Notes: generated by a model not told the origin, from the letters alone. 64,000 bases of DNA from Dorea sp. AF36-15AT (GCF_003477705.1 NZ_QUDV01000003.1:186001-250000); one strand, 5' to 3'; positions 42,817 to 52,303 are shown, counted from the stretch's first letter. Program-made: numbers and translations.

Positions 42817-43257
42817 TTATTTGTTACGAAGTCTTGCGAAGAAGCCTTTTTTCTTCTGTGGCGTCTCAAGTGAACCACGGATACCTCTTACGCCTGTGAT
42901 ATAGATACCGCTTACAGTAGCTTTGACTTCCTTCTTAACCGGGATCAGATCATAGATCTGTGTGTCGCACATCATGGTCATGATTCTCGGACCGATCTTA
43001 GCCTTAACAACCGGCACCTTGGAACGTCTCAGGTACTTTGGTGTGTTGTCAACGATGATCTGTGGGAAACCGGCATCTTTCAGCTTCATCTTCTTCTTAT
43101 CAATGACCAGAAGACTGACCTGCTGTGCTGCTGCGGCTAACTGCTCCTGTTGTGCTTCTTGCTTTTTCTGCATACGATTGCCGAAGTAGTACAGAAGACC
43201 CAATGCAACGAGAACGATTGCTAATATGATTAATAAAATGATTGTACCTTTACTCAC
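42817..43257 (-). CDS. Conserved hypothetical membrane-anchored protein
   Basis: A 146-residue protein with one N-terminal membrane segment (about residues 4-25, TIILLIILAIVLVALGLLYYF). A Gln/Glu/Ala-rich linker follows, then a small soluble domain with KKMKLKDAGFPQIIVDNTPKYLRRSKVPVVKAKIGPRIMTMMCDTQIYDLIPVKKEVKATVSGIYITGVRG. A Lys/Arg-rich tail ends the protein. I do not recognise a named family. The charge pattern suggests a membrane-tethered cytoplasmic domain. GGGAGGG precedes the ATG. It is convergent with the zinc-ribbon gene. Confidence 0.75.
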   Translation of the reverse strand: MSKGTIILLIILAIVLVALGLLYYFGNRMQKKQEAQQEQLAAAAQQVSLLVIDKKKMKLKDAGFPQIIVDNTPKYLRRSKVPVVKAKIGPRIMTMMCDTQIYDLIPVKKEVKATVSGIYITGVRGIRGSLETPQKKKGFFARLRNK

Positions 43258-43454
43258 GGGAACCCTCCTAAATATGTATTCTGATCTGTGGTGAAACAGA
43301 ATATACCTGTCTCGACTGAATCAATACATATTCTAACATCGTTTTTCTCTTAACGCAAGCAATTTACATGATTAGGGGGTTACTTTTATAAAAGAACCAT
43401 TGTATAATGAAGCATTATCAGAGGAATAAGTTCTGAGAGTGCAGAGGTGAAGAT

Positions 43455-44930
43455 ATGATAGAGCTTTTGATGGATGGAATCCACCTGTCATTCTGGTGGA
43501 TTATGGATCATCTGCTGATTATTAATATTATACTGTCTATATTGATTATTTTCTTCCAGAGGCGCAATCCGACGACTGTATGGACGTGGCTTCTGGTGCT
43601 TTATTTTATTCCGGGTCTCGGATTTATCCTGTACCTGGTGTTGGGACAGAATTTTCATAAAGATCGAATGTTTCGAATGAAGGAGATTGAAGGTCAGGTT
43701 AAATATGCCGTCCGCAAGCAGGGAGAATCCATCTATCGGCGGGAACTCAGGTTCAGAGATCCCGAGCTTGACAGGTACAGGCAGTTGATGCTATACAACT
43801 TGAATGCCTGTGAGGCGGTGCTTACAGATAATAATGACATTCGTATTTACACAGATGGTAAGGAGAAGTTCAAAGCACTTCTCTGGGAAATGGAACACGC
43901 CAGAAGTTATATTCATCTGCAATATTATATTATCAAGAGGGATGAATTGTGGAAGCAGATTGAGGAAGTGCTGATCCGTAAGGCGAGACAGGGCGTAGAG
44001 GTACGTGTGCTGTTTGACAGTATGGGGTGTCGCACCATGCATAATAAGGACTGGGAACGGCTGGAAGCAGAAGGCATCCATGTGGCAGAGTTCTTTCCGG
44101 CAGTACTTGGTAAATTGCAGCTCCGTGTAAATTATCGTAATCATCGTAAAATTGCAGTGATTGATGGGCGGATTGGTTTTGTTGGAGGATTCAATATCGG
44201 CAGGGAATATCTGGGCAGAGATCCGAAATTCGGTTATTGGAGAGATACACATATCTGCCTGGAAGGCTCCGCAGTACTGTCGCTTGCCATTCGTTTTATT
44301 CTGGACTGGAACTATGCGGCATCAGAGAACCTTTTCCTGGATGACCGCCTGTTTGAGACACCGCACTTTGAACGCAACGGCAGGGAGCCGGTGCAGATCA
44401 TATCCAGTGGACCGGACTCTCACAGCCAGGAGATCCGCGATAATTACCTGCATCTGATCCACCTGGCAAAGAAAAGCATCTGTATTCAGACACCATATTT
44501 TATACCGGATACCGATATTCTGGATGCACTTAAGATCGCGGCCAAGTCAGGTGTAGATGTGAGAATCATGATACCATGCAAGCCGGATCATCCATTTGTA
44601 TACTGGGCAACGTACTCTTATCTTGGGGAGATGATAGAAGCAGGTGCCAAATGCTATACTTATGATAATGGATTCCTGCACGCCAAGTGTCTGTGCGTGG
44701 ATGGACAGGTGACCTGTATGGGCACTGCGAATATGGATATTCGAAGCTTTGCACTGAACTTTGAGGTTAACGCGGTAATCTATAGTGCCAGAGTGACCAG
44801 ACAGCTGGAACAGGCATTTCATAATGATATGGAGAAGTCCACGCTGGTTACACGCAAGATGTACCGGAACCGTGGCATGGTGATCCGGATCAAGGAACAG
44901 GTATCAAGGCTGCTGTCGCCGGTTTTATAA
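43455..44930 (+). CDS. cls: Cardiolipin synthase
   Basis: A 491-residue membrane phospholipase-D-type enzyme that condenses two phosphatidylglycerols to cardiolipin. Two N-terminal membrane helices (about 12-35 and 43-63) are followed by the catalytic domain. The two HKD motifs are NYRNHRKIAVIDGRIGFVGGFNIG (His near 230) and HAKCLCVDGQVTCMGTANMDIRS (His near 413). A candidate promoter with -10 TATAAT lies near 43400. AGAGGTG precedes the ATG. Length is usual. Confidence 0.95.
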   Translation: MIELLMDGIHLSFWWIMDHLLIINIILSILIIFFQRRNPTTVWTWLLVLYFIPGLGFILYLVLGQNFHKDRMFRMKEIEGQVKYAVRKQGESIYRRELRFRDPELDRYRQLMLYNLNACEAVLTDNNDIRIYTDGKEKFKALLWEMEHARSYIHLQYYIIKRDELWKQIEEVLIRKARQGVEVRVLFDSMGCRTMHNKDWERLEAEGIHVAEFFPAVLGKLQLRVNYRNHRKIAVIDGRIGFVGGFNIGREYLGRDPKFGYWRDTHICLEGSAVLSLAIRFILDWNYAASENLFLDDRLFETPHFERNGREPVQIISSGPDSHSQEIRDNYLHLIHLAKKSICIQTPYFIPDTDILDALKIAAKSGVDVRIMIPCKPDHPFVYWATYSYLGEMIEAGAKCYTYDNGFLHAKCLCVDGQVTCMGTANMDIRSFALNFEVNAVIYSARVTRQLEQAFHNDMEKSTLVTRKMYRNRGMVIRIKEQVSRLLSPVL

Positions 44931-45013
44931 AGATTCTGTGAAAAAGGTTTTTTTGAAAAGTTAAATGTGATATACTTAAGAGCGTTTGATGAAAGAAAGT
45001 ACGAGGTGTATTT

Positions 45014-46114
45014 ATGAAAAAGAAATTAGCAATGTTAGTTGCAGGAACGCTTGCAGCATCTATGCTTTTGTCAGGATGTTCCAGCAATGATGCATCCAAT
45101 GATTACGTAACAGTAGGTGGATATAAAGGTATCGAAGTAGACGACGTGGAAGAGCCGGCTGAAGTGACAGATGATGATGTCAATAATTACATTGAGGCAG
45201 TTCGCAATCAGTATGCTACTTCCGAGCAGATCACAGACCGAGGTGTTATCGCCGGAGATACGGTTAATATTGACTTTGTAGGTAAGATGAATGGAGAAGC
45301 ATTTGACGGAGGAAGTTCTGAAGGATATGATCTTAAGATCGGATCAGGTTCTTTTATCGATGGATTTGAGGATTCTATTATCGGTCACACACCAGGTGAG
45401 ACATTTGACTGGAATGGCAAGTTCCCGGATGATTACAGCAATAATCCGGATCTGGCAGGAAAGGATGTTACATTTACCATTACAGTTAATTACATTAATG
45501 GTGAGACGCAGCTTCCGGAACTGAACGATGAGTTCGTACAGGAAGTATCTGAGAAGTCTAAGACGGTCAAAGAGTATAAGAAAGAGATTAAAAAGCAGCT
45601 TACTGAGAGCAGCACGACAGACTATGATACACAGCTTCAGGATGAGGCATGGAATGCAGTACTTGAGAAGGCTGAAGTTAAGAAATATCCGGACGGAGAC
45701 GTAGAGGATATTGAGAATCAGATCAAAGAGCAGTATCAGAATGCTGCAGATTCCTACGGACTGGCATTTGAAGACTTCCTGGCACAGTATTACAGCATGT
45801 CAGAGGATGACTTCAATAAGCAGGTCAAAGATGCAGCCAAAGAGACGGTAAAGCAGAGACTGGTAGCACAGGCAATCGCTGATAAAGAAAAGCTGACACC
45901 AAGCAAGAAGGAACTGAACAAAGAGTATAAGAAGCTGGCAGAGCAGTACGGATACGAAGATGTTGATGCATTGAAAGAGATCGCAAGCGAAGATACACTT
46001 AAGAATATCGTGATCACCAATAAAGTAAAAGACTTCCTGGCAGAGAATTGTATTCAGGTAAAGAGTGATAAGAAGTCTGATTCATCATCTTCATCAGATT
46101 CAAGTTCCAAATAA
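45014..46114 (+). CDS. Trigger-factor-like FKBP-type peptidyl-prolyl isomerase lipoprotein
   Basis: A 366-residue secreted lipoprotein. The signal sequence is MKKKLAMLVAGTLAASMLLSGC with the lipid-attached Cys at 22. The FKBP domain is at about 75-165: GDTVNIDFVGKMNGEAFDGGSSEGYDLKIGSGSFIDGFEDSIIGHTPGE. The C-terminal helical arm (about 175-345) resembles trigger factor. The ribosome-binding N domain of trigger factor is absent, so it probably folds exported proteins outside the membrane. The tail is Ser-rich. ACGAGGTG precedes the ATG. A terminator follows at 46136. Confidence 0.9.
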   Translation: MKKKLAMLVAGTLAASMLLSGCSSNDASNDYVTVGGYKGIEVDDVEEPAEVTDDDVNNYIEAVRNQYATSEQITDRGVIAGDTVNIDFVGKMNGEAFDGGSSEGYDLKIGSGSFIDGFEDSIIGHTPGETFDWNGKFPDDYSNNPDLAGKDVTFTITVNYINGETQLPELNDEFVQEVSEKSKTVKEYKKEIKKQLTESSTTDYDTQLQDEAWNAVLEKAEVKKYPDGDVEDIENQIKEQYQNAADSYGLAFEDFLAQYYSMSEDDFNKQVKDAAKETVKQRLVAQAIADKEKLTPSKKELNKEYKKLAEQYGYEDVDALKEIASEDTLKNIVITNKVKDFLAENCIQVKSDKKSDSSSSSDSSSK

Positions 46115-46135
46115 GAAAATAAGTGCGAATGATAC

Positions 46136-46170
46136 AGGACTGTACACGAAAGTAGTGTGCAGTCCTTTTT
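46136..46170 (+). terminator. Terminator of the isomerase lipoprotein gene
   Basis: AGGACTGNACAC / GTGTNCAGTCCT with a short loop, followed by TTTTTA. Confidence 0.88.
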
Positions 46171-46195
46171 ATAGCATTTATTTGGAATAAAATAA

Positions 46196-46231
46196 CCCCT
46201 AAGCAGACGGGGGACGTTGTCTGCTTAGGGG
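46196..46231 (-). terminator. Terminator of the NADH:flavin oxidoreductase gene
   Basis: CCCCTAAGCAGAC / GTCTGCTTAGGGG, a perfect 13-bp stem. On the minus strand it is followed by TTATTTTATT, 32 bases after the stop of the reductase gene. Confidence 0.85.
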
Positions 46232-46262
46232 CAATCCGTGTCCGGAACAGCATCACAGATAA

Positions 46263-48284
46263 TTATTTGATTTCATCAAGGTCAAGATATCCGTGTGCTT
46301 CCAGTACATTCAGTACGGCACGTCCGTCCATGGTACCTTCCATAATACGACGGGCACGTACAGAATCTCCTACCTGATAGATGGCTACATCTGTATCATC
46401 GAATGCTTCTTTCAGCTCCGGAAGCAGTGGATTGTTTGCTCTCATACCAAGGCAGTTGAATCCAAGGTCAAATGCAAGCTCTGTAATTTCTCCGTTTGGA
46501 AGTTTTACAACAAATGAATTTTCCTTTACTTCCTGAAGAGCTGTATTCACATATTCTTTTACGCCATATTTGTCGTGTGTTTCACGCATAGAGCATTTTG
46601 TGATAGGATCGGCGAGCATACCAATCTGTGGCAGCATATCAACGATTGTACATTCTGCTCCACGTGGTGCAAAATATTCAATTACGTCAAGACCAACAGA
46701 TCCACCACCGATTACTACAACTTTCTTTCCGTTGCAGACGTCATCAGGATATTTACCGTCAATTACATTATTGATCATGTCGAAGATGGTACGGACATTT
46801 CCCGCTTCCAGGTTTTCTTTCAGACCTTTTATCGGTGGAACAAGCGGAACAGAACCTGTTGCATTTACAATGATGTTTGGTTTGAACTTCTTGATCAGCT
46901 CAACATTGGCCTCTGTGTTCAGGAATGTATATAAGTTATCCAGCTTGGATGCACGGTTTTCCAGATATTTCGGAAAATCTTTCATACGTGTCTTGCTAGG
47001 CAAGTTGGAAATGAAGGAGGAAAGGCCGCCGATATGATCTTTCTTTTCAAGAAGGAAGACATTACATCCGACTTCAGCGGCTGTACAGGCAGCTTCCATA
47101 CCTGCTGTACCTGCTCCGATGACTACTACATTACAGTTTTTATTAACTTTCAGTTTTTTATAAATGTCTCCTTCCGGAACGGCCGGGTTTACGGTACAGC
47201 GGATCGGACGGTTCACTCCGATACGGTTGCCTGCACATCCGACATTACAAGAGATACACTTACGGAGCATATCTTCTTCACCTGACTGTACTTTCTTTAC
47301 CCAGTTTGGTTCAGCAATAAGACCACGTCCCATTCCGACGATATCTACATCACCGCTCTCGAGTACTTTTTCTACAATTTTAGGATCACGGTAGTTTCCG
47401 GTGTTGATTACAGGTTTGCCGAATTTATCTTTTACAGCTCTTGACATGTAGGAACGCCATCCATCTGGAAGGAAGTTTGAATCAATCTGATACTGAAGTG
47501 ATGGATTCAATCCGCATGATACATCGTACATATCTACGAACTCATCAAGATATTCAAGATACTCTAATGTATCCTCCAGTGTATTTCCGCCAGGTACTCG
47601 TTCTTCGGCAGAAACACGAACGATGATCGGGAACCAAGGTCCGACTTCTTTTCTTACTGCCTCAAGGATCATACGAGGAAAACGAAGACGATTTTCTACA
47701 GATCCACCGAACTCATCTGTTCTCTTGTTATAGTATGGAGAAATAAACTGGCTCATCAGGTAAGAATGTCCGCAGTGAATTTCGATTGCATCGAATCCGA
47801 TTGCCTGAATACGCCTTGCTGCTTCTGCATATTTCTTAACGGTTGTCAAGATTTCTTCTTTTGTCATCGGGCGAGGAATCTCTCCGCCGGCTTTTGTTGG
47901 AACATTAGAAGAAGAAACAGTTTCCACTCCGGTTCTTGCTGAAGATGCGGATGCACCTGCATGGTTGATCTGAATTGCAACAGTTGCTCCATCCTTATGA
48001 AGACTTTCTACCAGCTGATAATAACGCGGCATATAACTGTCATGATCAATACGGATCTGGCTTGTACCATTTGATCCAACCGGATATTCTACGTTTGCAT
48101 TTTCTAATATGATAAGACCAACGCCACCCTTTGCACGAAGTGAATAATAATTCATATGACGGTTGCTCATTTCTCCGTTTGCTTCACCATAATTTGTTCC
48201 CATTGGTGTCATTGCAATACGGTTGCGAATGGTTGTACGCTTTACGGTCAAGGGTTCAAAAATATTTGGGTATTTTGTTTTCAT
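46263..48284 (-). CDS. Old Yellow Enzyme-type NADH:flavin oxidoreductase / 2-enoate reductase family
   Basis: A 673-residue multidomain flavoenzyme. The N-terminal TIM barrel (about 1-330) binds FMN: IRNRIAMTPMGTNYGEANGEMSNRHMNYY, FDAIEIHCGHSYLMSQFISPYYNKRTDEFGGS. A 4Fe-4S site follows as CISCNVGC (about 340). The C-terminal FAD/NAD part has VVIGAGTAGMEAA (about 390) and VVIGGGSVGLDVIEYF (about 525). Relatives include 2,4-dienoyl-CoA reductase, 2-enoate reductase and BaiCD/BaiH. It lies on the same strand as an adjacent lysR and near aroD, which suggests a role in reducing an alicyclic or enoate compound derived from quinate or shikimate. AAGGAG precedes the ATG. Confidence 0.9.
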   Translation of the reverse strand: MKTKYPNIFEPLTVKRTTIRNRIAMTPMGTNYGEANGEMSNRHMNYYSLRAKGGVGLIILENANVEYPVGSNGTSQIRIDHDSYMPRYYQLVESLHKDGATVAIQINHAGASASSARTGVETVSSSNVPTKAGGEIPRPMTKEEILTTVKKYAEAARRIQAIGFDAIEIHCGHSYLMSQFISPYYNKRTDEFGGSVENRLRFPRMILEAVRKEVGPWFPIIVRVSAEERVPGGNTLEDTLEYLEYLDEFVDMYDVSCGLNPSLQYQIDSNFLPDGWRSYMSRAVKDKFGKPVINTGNYRDPKIVEKVLESGDVDIVGMGRGLIAEPNWVKKVQSGEEDMLRKCISCNVGCAGNRIGVNRPIRCTVNPAVPEGDIYKKLKVNKNCNVVVIGAGTAGMEAACTAAEVGCNVFLLEKKDHIGGLSSFISNLPSKTRMKDFPKYLENRASKLDNLYTFLNTEANVELIKKFKPNIIVNATGSVPLVPPIKGLKENLEAGNVRTIFDMINNVIDGKYPDDVCNGKKVVVIGGGSVGLDVIEYFAPRGAECTIVDMLPQIGMLADPITKCSMRETHDKYGVKEYVNTALQEVKENSFVVKLPNGEITELAFDLGFNCLGMRANNPLLPELKEAFDDTDVAIYQVGDSVRARRIMEGTMDGRAVLNVLEAHGYLDLDEIK

Positions 48285-48397
48285 GAAGTGTATCTCCTTA
48301 CTTTAAATATATGGTTTATATGGGACTCTTTGTTTGTGACAAAATTATCATACTTCATTTTAACAATAACCACAAATACTAATTAATGGCAGAAATG

Positions 48398-48413
48398 ATG
48401 CGTTTAAGCTATC
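48398..48413 (+). promoter_or_regulatory. 16-bp motif, copy 1: candidate LysR-type regulator site upstream of the reductase
   Basis: ATGCGTTTAAGCTATC at 48398-48413, about 115 bases upstream of the reductase start codon. The identical 16 bases occur in opposite orientation at 49334-49349 near the lysR start. A plausible reductase promoter (TTGTCA and TATAAA, minus strand) lies between this motif and the gene. Confidence 0.55.
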
Positions 48414-48415
48414 GA

Positions 48416-49297
48416 TTAATCTTCAGATTCTTTCTTTATAAATTCAATGAACCGCTGTACCGCCGGTAATTGATAGCGATCCCGCATCCAGAACATGTAA
48501 TGGCGGTAAAAAAGATCCATATCTTTAATAGAATGAATATGAATAGATGCTTCATCCAGTGAATCAACTTTCGGTACCAGTGCAATTCCAAATCCTTCTT
48601 TTACGAGAGCCATAATAGAGTGCTCGTCCGGACATGTTACGATGATATTCGGTTTCATACCCAGTCTTCGGTATAAACGTTTGGAATATCTTCCGGGACC
48701 GGAATCCTTGTCGTAGCCGATTATGGGATAATTCATCAGTTCCTGGATTGCAACATCATCATACTGGTTCAATTCATGTTCGTTCGGAGTAATGATTACC
48801 ATTTTTTGTTTCTGCAATGGATAAAACGCCAACTCATCATCATTATCTATAAAAGCACCGAATCCCAGATCCAGTTCTCCCATTTTTACTTTCTGAGCGA
48901 TGGCAGGGCTGTGATTCTGGTAAAAGTTGAACGATACCTTTGCATTTTCTTCTATATTAAGGAACTTTCGAACTTTATGAGGGATGTAGTGACTGGCAAG
49001 TGGGAAGATGTATCCGATATCAATGTAGCCATTACCGGATGCAATCTCGTTCATTTTAGTTTTAGCAACTTCGCATTCGGATAAAATACGGTCCGTATAT
49101 TCTTGAAACAGTCTGCCGGCCTTAGTAAGCACAATTCCCCGTCCCTGCTTTTCAAACAGCATCACGCCAAGCTCTTTCTCGAGCGAGGAAATGGCTCTGC
49201 TCAAGGATGGCTGCGAAAGATAGAGCTTCTCTGCAGCCTTATGATAGTTCTCATATTCTGAGACAGTTTGAAAATACAATAATTGATTGAATGTCAT
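48416..49297 (-). CDS. LysR family transcriptional regulator (QuiR-like by context)
   Basis: A 293-residue regulator. The HTH is at about 1-60: MTFNQLLYFQTVSEYENYHKAAEKLYLSQPSLSRAISSLEKELGVMLFEKQGRGIVLT. The effector domain (about 90-290) follows with IDIGYIFPLASHYIPHKV and LKEGFGIALVPKV-type blocks. The start at 49297 has GAGGTGTGAAC upstream; an earlier in-frame ATG is less likely. It is flanked by the OYE-type reductase and by divergent aroD. In Listeria, LysR-type QuiR responds to shikimate and controls similar genes, so an inducer of that kind is a reasonable guess. Confidence 0.92.
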   Translation of the reverse strand: MTFNQLLYFQTVSEYENYHKAAEKLYLSQPSLSRAISSLEKELGVMLFEKQGRGIVLTKAGRLFQEYTDRILSECEVAKTKMNEIASGNGYIDIGYIFPLASHYIPHKVRKFLNIEENAKVSFNFYQNHSPAIAQKVKMGELDLGFGAFIDNDDELAFYPLQKQKMVIITPNEHELNQYDDVAIQELMNYPIIGYDKDSGPGRYSKRLYRRLGMKPNIIVTCPDEHSIMALVKEGFGIALVPKVDSLDEASIHIHSIKDMDLFYRHYMFWMRDRYQLPAVQRFIEFIKKESED

Positions 49298-49333
49298 GTT
49301 CACACCTCTTCCTTGAATACACCATAACATATT

Positions 49334-49349
49334 GATAGCTTAAACGCAT
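49334..49349 (-). promoter_or_regulatory. 16-bp motif, copy 2: candidate LysR-type site between lysR and aroD
   Basis: On the minus strand ATGCGTTTAAGCTATC, identical to copy 1 and in inverted orientation. It lies 37 bases upstream of the lysR start and about 200 bases from aroD, where autoregulation and divergent activation are both possible. Confidence 0.55.
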
Positions 49350-49545
49350 TAATTTTGTGCTTAAATCCTTTCGCTCATGATGCGGGTCATTCAATTTTCA
49401 AACAGGCAGTCACCAAAAAATAAAAATGGTGGAATTAACAAGCGAAGAATAATATAATGATGCCAGAGAATCATGGATAAAGATTTTTGATATAGCCTCC
49501 GGCAGGATTGCAGAGGCATTCTTGAACGTGAGAAGGAGATAGATT

Positions 49546-50307
49546 ATGAATATCGTAAAAGTAAGAAACGTTGAGATCGGTGCAGGAGTTCCAAAGATCT
49601 GCGTACCAATTGTTGGTATAACAAAAGAAGAGATTATCACAGAAGCAAAATCATTCGATTCTATTCCGGTTGATGTTGTTGAGTGGCGTGTAGACTGGTT
49701 TGAGCATGTATTTGAATTTGACAAAGTGTTGGATGTGCTGAAGGAACTGCGAAAAGCTCTGGGAGAGACTCCGATTCTTATGACATTCCGCACTTCAAAA
49801 GAAGGTGGCGAAAAAGTAATTGAGGATGCCGCATATGCTGAGTTAAATATCAAGGCAGCACAGTCCGGATATGTTGATCTTATAGATGTGGAAATGTTTA
49901 CAGGTGATGAGATTGTAAAACAGATCATCGAAAGTGCTCATGCGGCAGGTGTGAAGGTTGTAGCTTCTAATCATGATTTCTTCAAGACACCGGACAAGGA
50001 TGAGATTGTGTCCCGTCTTAGAAAAATGCAGGATCTGGGTGCAGATATTCCGAAGATCGCAGTTATGCCGCAGAACAGAAAAGATGTGCTCACACTTCTT
50101 GCCGCTACAGAAGAGATGTCAGGCACATATGCAGACAGACCGATCATCACAATGTCTATGGCAGGAACAGGTGTGATCAGCCGTCTGTGCGGGGAGGTAT
50201 TTGGCTCGGCACTTACATTCGGAGCTGCTAAGAAGGCTTCTGCTCCCGGACAGATGGGTGTAAATGATTTAAGCACAGTTCTTGGCCTGCTTCACAATGC
50301 ATTATAA
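49546..50307 (+). CDS. aroD: Type I 3-dehydroquinate dehydratase
   Basis: A 253-residue class I dehydratase that turns 3-dehydroquinate to 3-dehydroshikimate through a Schiff base. The Lys is in ADIPKIAVMP (near 170) and the general base His in VVASNHDF (near 143). PITMSMAGTGVISRLCGEVFGSALTFG at the C terminus is typical. Type I enzymes serve both biosynthesis and catabolism. Isolation from other aro genes, and the divergent lysR plus OYE neighbour, favour quinate/shikimate use. AGAAGGAG precedes the ATG. It overlaps the convergent rRNA modification gene by 6 bases. Confidence 0.95.
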   Translation: MNIVKVRNVEIGAGVPKICVPIVGITKEEIITEAKSFDSIPVDVVEWRVDWFEHVFEFDKVLDVLKELRKALGETPILMTFRTSKEGGEKVIEDAAYAELNIKAAQSGYVDLIDVEMFTGDEIVKQIIESAHAAGVKVVASNHDFFKTPDKDEIVSRLRKMQDLGADIPKIAVMPQNRKDVLTLLAATEEMSGTYADRPIITMSMAGTGVISRLCGEVFGSALTFGAAKKASAPGQMGVNDLSTVLGLLHNAL

Positions 50308-50889
50308 TTCCGGGAATATTTCTTTGAACTCCCCCGGTGCGAGGGTTTCGTCTAATGTGAAGTTTCCCATGGTAACTCTTTTCAGCGCAATGATGCAGCA
50401 GCCTACAACCTTAAGCATTCTGCGTACCTGATGTTTTTTCCCTTCGGTGACGGTAATCTCGCCAAAAACGATCGGATGCTCTGGACGGTTATGGCAGCTT
50501 GCAGACTGAATCTCCGGATGAAGAGTGGGAAGGACTTCTTTCAATACGCTTGTGGCGGTGACACTTACGTGTGCAGGAGCCGTCAGCCTGTCGCTTCCCG
50601 TTAGCTGTACACCGTGTTCCAATGCATAGAGATCTTCCTCTGACAGCGTTCCCATTGCTGTAAAGAGGTAGGTCTTTTCTTTTTTATAAGAGGGATGTGT
50701 CAGCTTCTGGTTAAACATGCCGTCATCTGTGACGAGAAGCAGTCCTTCGGTGGCACGATCCAGCCGTCCAACCGGAGACAGATCTGGATTATCAAGATCA
50801 GAAAAATAATCCATAACGGTAGGATAACGGTCATCGCGCCTGGCGCAGACACAGCCAAATGGTTTGTTGAACATATAATAGTGGTACAT
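50302..50889 (-). CDS. 16S rRNA pseudouridine synthase (RsuA/RluB family, short form)
   Basis: A 195-residue pseudouridine synthase. The catalytic block is VGRLDRATEGLLLVTDDG (Asp near 43). YLFTAMGTLSEEDLYALEHG and the C-terminal TVTEGKKHQVRRMLKVVGCCIIALKRVTMG with the K-x-R-Q-V-R-R motif follow. It lacks the N-terminal S4 domain of longer RsuA proteins. It likely modifies 16S rRNA U516 or a related site. AGGTCATT lies before the ATG. It is convergent with aroD. Confidence 0.9.
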   Translation of the reverse strand: MYHYYMFNKPFGCVCARRDDRYPTVMDYFSDLDNPDLSPVGRLDRATEGLLLVTDDGMFNQKLTHPSYKKEKTYLFTAMGTLSEEDLYALEHGVQLTGSDRLTAPAHVSVTATSVLKEVLPTLHPEIQSASCHNRPEHPIVFGEITVTEGKKHQVRRMLKVVGCCIIALKRVTMGNFTLDETLAPGEFKEIFPEL

Positions 50890-51017
50890 AATGACCTCCG
50901 TAAAGTAAGCATTCTCGCTACATTATTTCTGAAAATCGGGTAAATGTCAACTGCCATACACCGCCTTTACTTGTGAAAATGTGTGTGCTACACTGAGGAC
51001 AGAAGAGGTGACTGCGT

Positions 51018-51827
51018 ATGAAAAATTATTCAGAAGATGCAAACAGACAATACCATATACAGACAGCAGAAGGCGAGGTAGGGCGCTATGTGATCCTGCC
51101 GGGAGATCCGGGGCGCTGTGAGAAGATTGCACAGTACCTGGATCATCCTGTAAAAATAGCTGAGAATCGTGAATTTGTAACATATACCGGAGAGTTGTGT
51201 GGCGAGAAAGTCAGTGTGACATCGACAGGTATCGGCGGACCATCGGCGGCAATTGCCATGGAAGAGCTGTATCGGTGTGGTGCGGATACATTTGTCAGGA
51301 TCGGAACCTGTGGGGGCATTCAGCCGGAAGTGAAGAGTGGAGACGTTGTGATTGCAACCGGTGCGGTGCGGATGGAAGGAACCAGTAAGGAATATGCACC
51401 GATTGAATATCCGGCAGTTGCTGACCTGCACGTGATAAATGCCCTGGCAGATGCGGCGGAGGATATGGGTGCAGATTATCATACCGGAGTTGTGCAGAGC
51501 AAGGATGCATTCTATGGACAGCATGAACCGGAGAAATTACCGGCAGGGTATGAGCTGATCCGGAAATGGGAAGCATGGAAGATGCTTGGCTGTCTTGCAT
51601 CAGAGATGGAGACGGCGGCGCTTTTTATCGTGGCATCCCATCTGCGGGCAAGGGCAGGAGCGTGTTTCCTTGTAATGGCTAATCAGGAGCGGGAAAAAGC
51701 CGGGCTTTGGAATCCGGTAGCTCACGATACAGATCTTGCTGTCCGCGTGGCGGTTAATGCTGTGCGCAGACTGATACAGGATGACCATAGAAAGGCAGTA
51801 AAGAAGGAGCGCGATGAGAATGGTTAA
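51018..51827 (+). CDS. udp: Uridine phosphorylase-type nucleoside phosphorylase
   Basis: A 269-residue NP-I family phosphorylase. Phosphate loop [38 protein letters not shown] and the ribose-binding [13 protein letters not shown] are all visible. The PDB-type uridine motif region [11 protein letters not shown] fits pyrimidine specificity rather than purine. It gives uracil and (deoxy)ribose-1-phosphate, which deoB two genes downstream converts to the 5-phosphate. It overlaps cdd by 14 bases. AGAGGTG precedes the ATG. Confidence 0.88.
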   Translation: MKNYSEDANRQYHIQTAEGEVGRYVILPGDPGRCEKIAQYLDHPVKIAENREFVTYTGELCGEKVSVTSTGIGGPSAAIAMEELYRCGADTFVRIGTCGGIQPEVKSGDVVIATGAVRMEGTSKEYAPIEYPAVADLHVINALADAAEDMGADYHTGVVQSKDAFYGQHEPEKLPAGYELIRKWEAWKMLGCLASEMETAALFIVASHLRARAGACFLVMANQEREKAGLWNPVAHDTDLAVRVAVNAVRRLIQDDHRKAVKKERDENG

Positions 51828-52260
51828 ATGTGAAGAATTAAATGCAGATATGATTCGCAGACTGATTGATCGCGCAATCGAGGGAATGTCTTATGCGTAT
51901 ACGCCTTATTCCGGTTTTCGCGTAGGTGCGGCATTACTGACAGAAAGTGGTGAGATATATACAGGATGCAACATTGAAAATGCAGCATATACACCGACTA
52001 ACTGTGCAGAGCGGACTGCGTTTTTCAAAGCAGTCAGTGAGGGAGAGCGGCATTTTGCCGCCATCTGCATTGTTGGCGGTAAAGATGCGAAGCTTGCCGA
52101 TTATACATCACCGTGTGGCGTGTGCAGACAGGTGATGATGGAATTCTGCGAACCGGAGCAATTCAAAATTATACTTGCGATCAGCCGGGAAGAGTATCGG
52201 ATTTACACATTAAAAGAATTATTGCCGGAAGGCTTTGGACCGGCAAGGCTCGCACGATAA
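51814..52260 (+). CDS. cdd: Cytidine deaminase
   Basis: A 148-residue zinc enzyme that deaminates cytidine and deoxycytidine. The active site is NCAERTAF (Cys ligand and catalytic Glu), and the second ligand pair is [39 protein letters not shown] is the substrate part. It feeds uridine to the overlapping udp gene. AAGGAG lies close to the ATG at 51814; the Met two codons later (51820) has better spacing and is a possible start. Confidence 0.95.
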   Translation: MRMVKCEELNADMIRRLIDRAIEGMSYAYTPYSGFRVGAALLTESGEIYTGCNIENAAYTPTNCAERTAFFKAVSEGERHFAAICIVGGKDAKLADYTSPCGVCRQVMMEFCEPEQFKIILAISREEYRIYTLKELLPEGFGPARLAR

Positions 52261-52303
52261 ACACAGAGCAATAGGTGATGACAGCAGACGAGGAGTGACG
52301 GAT

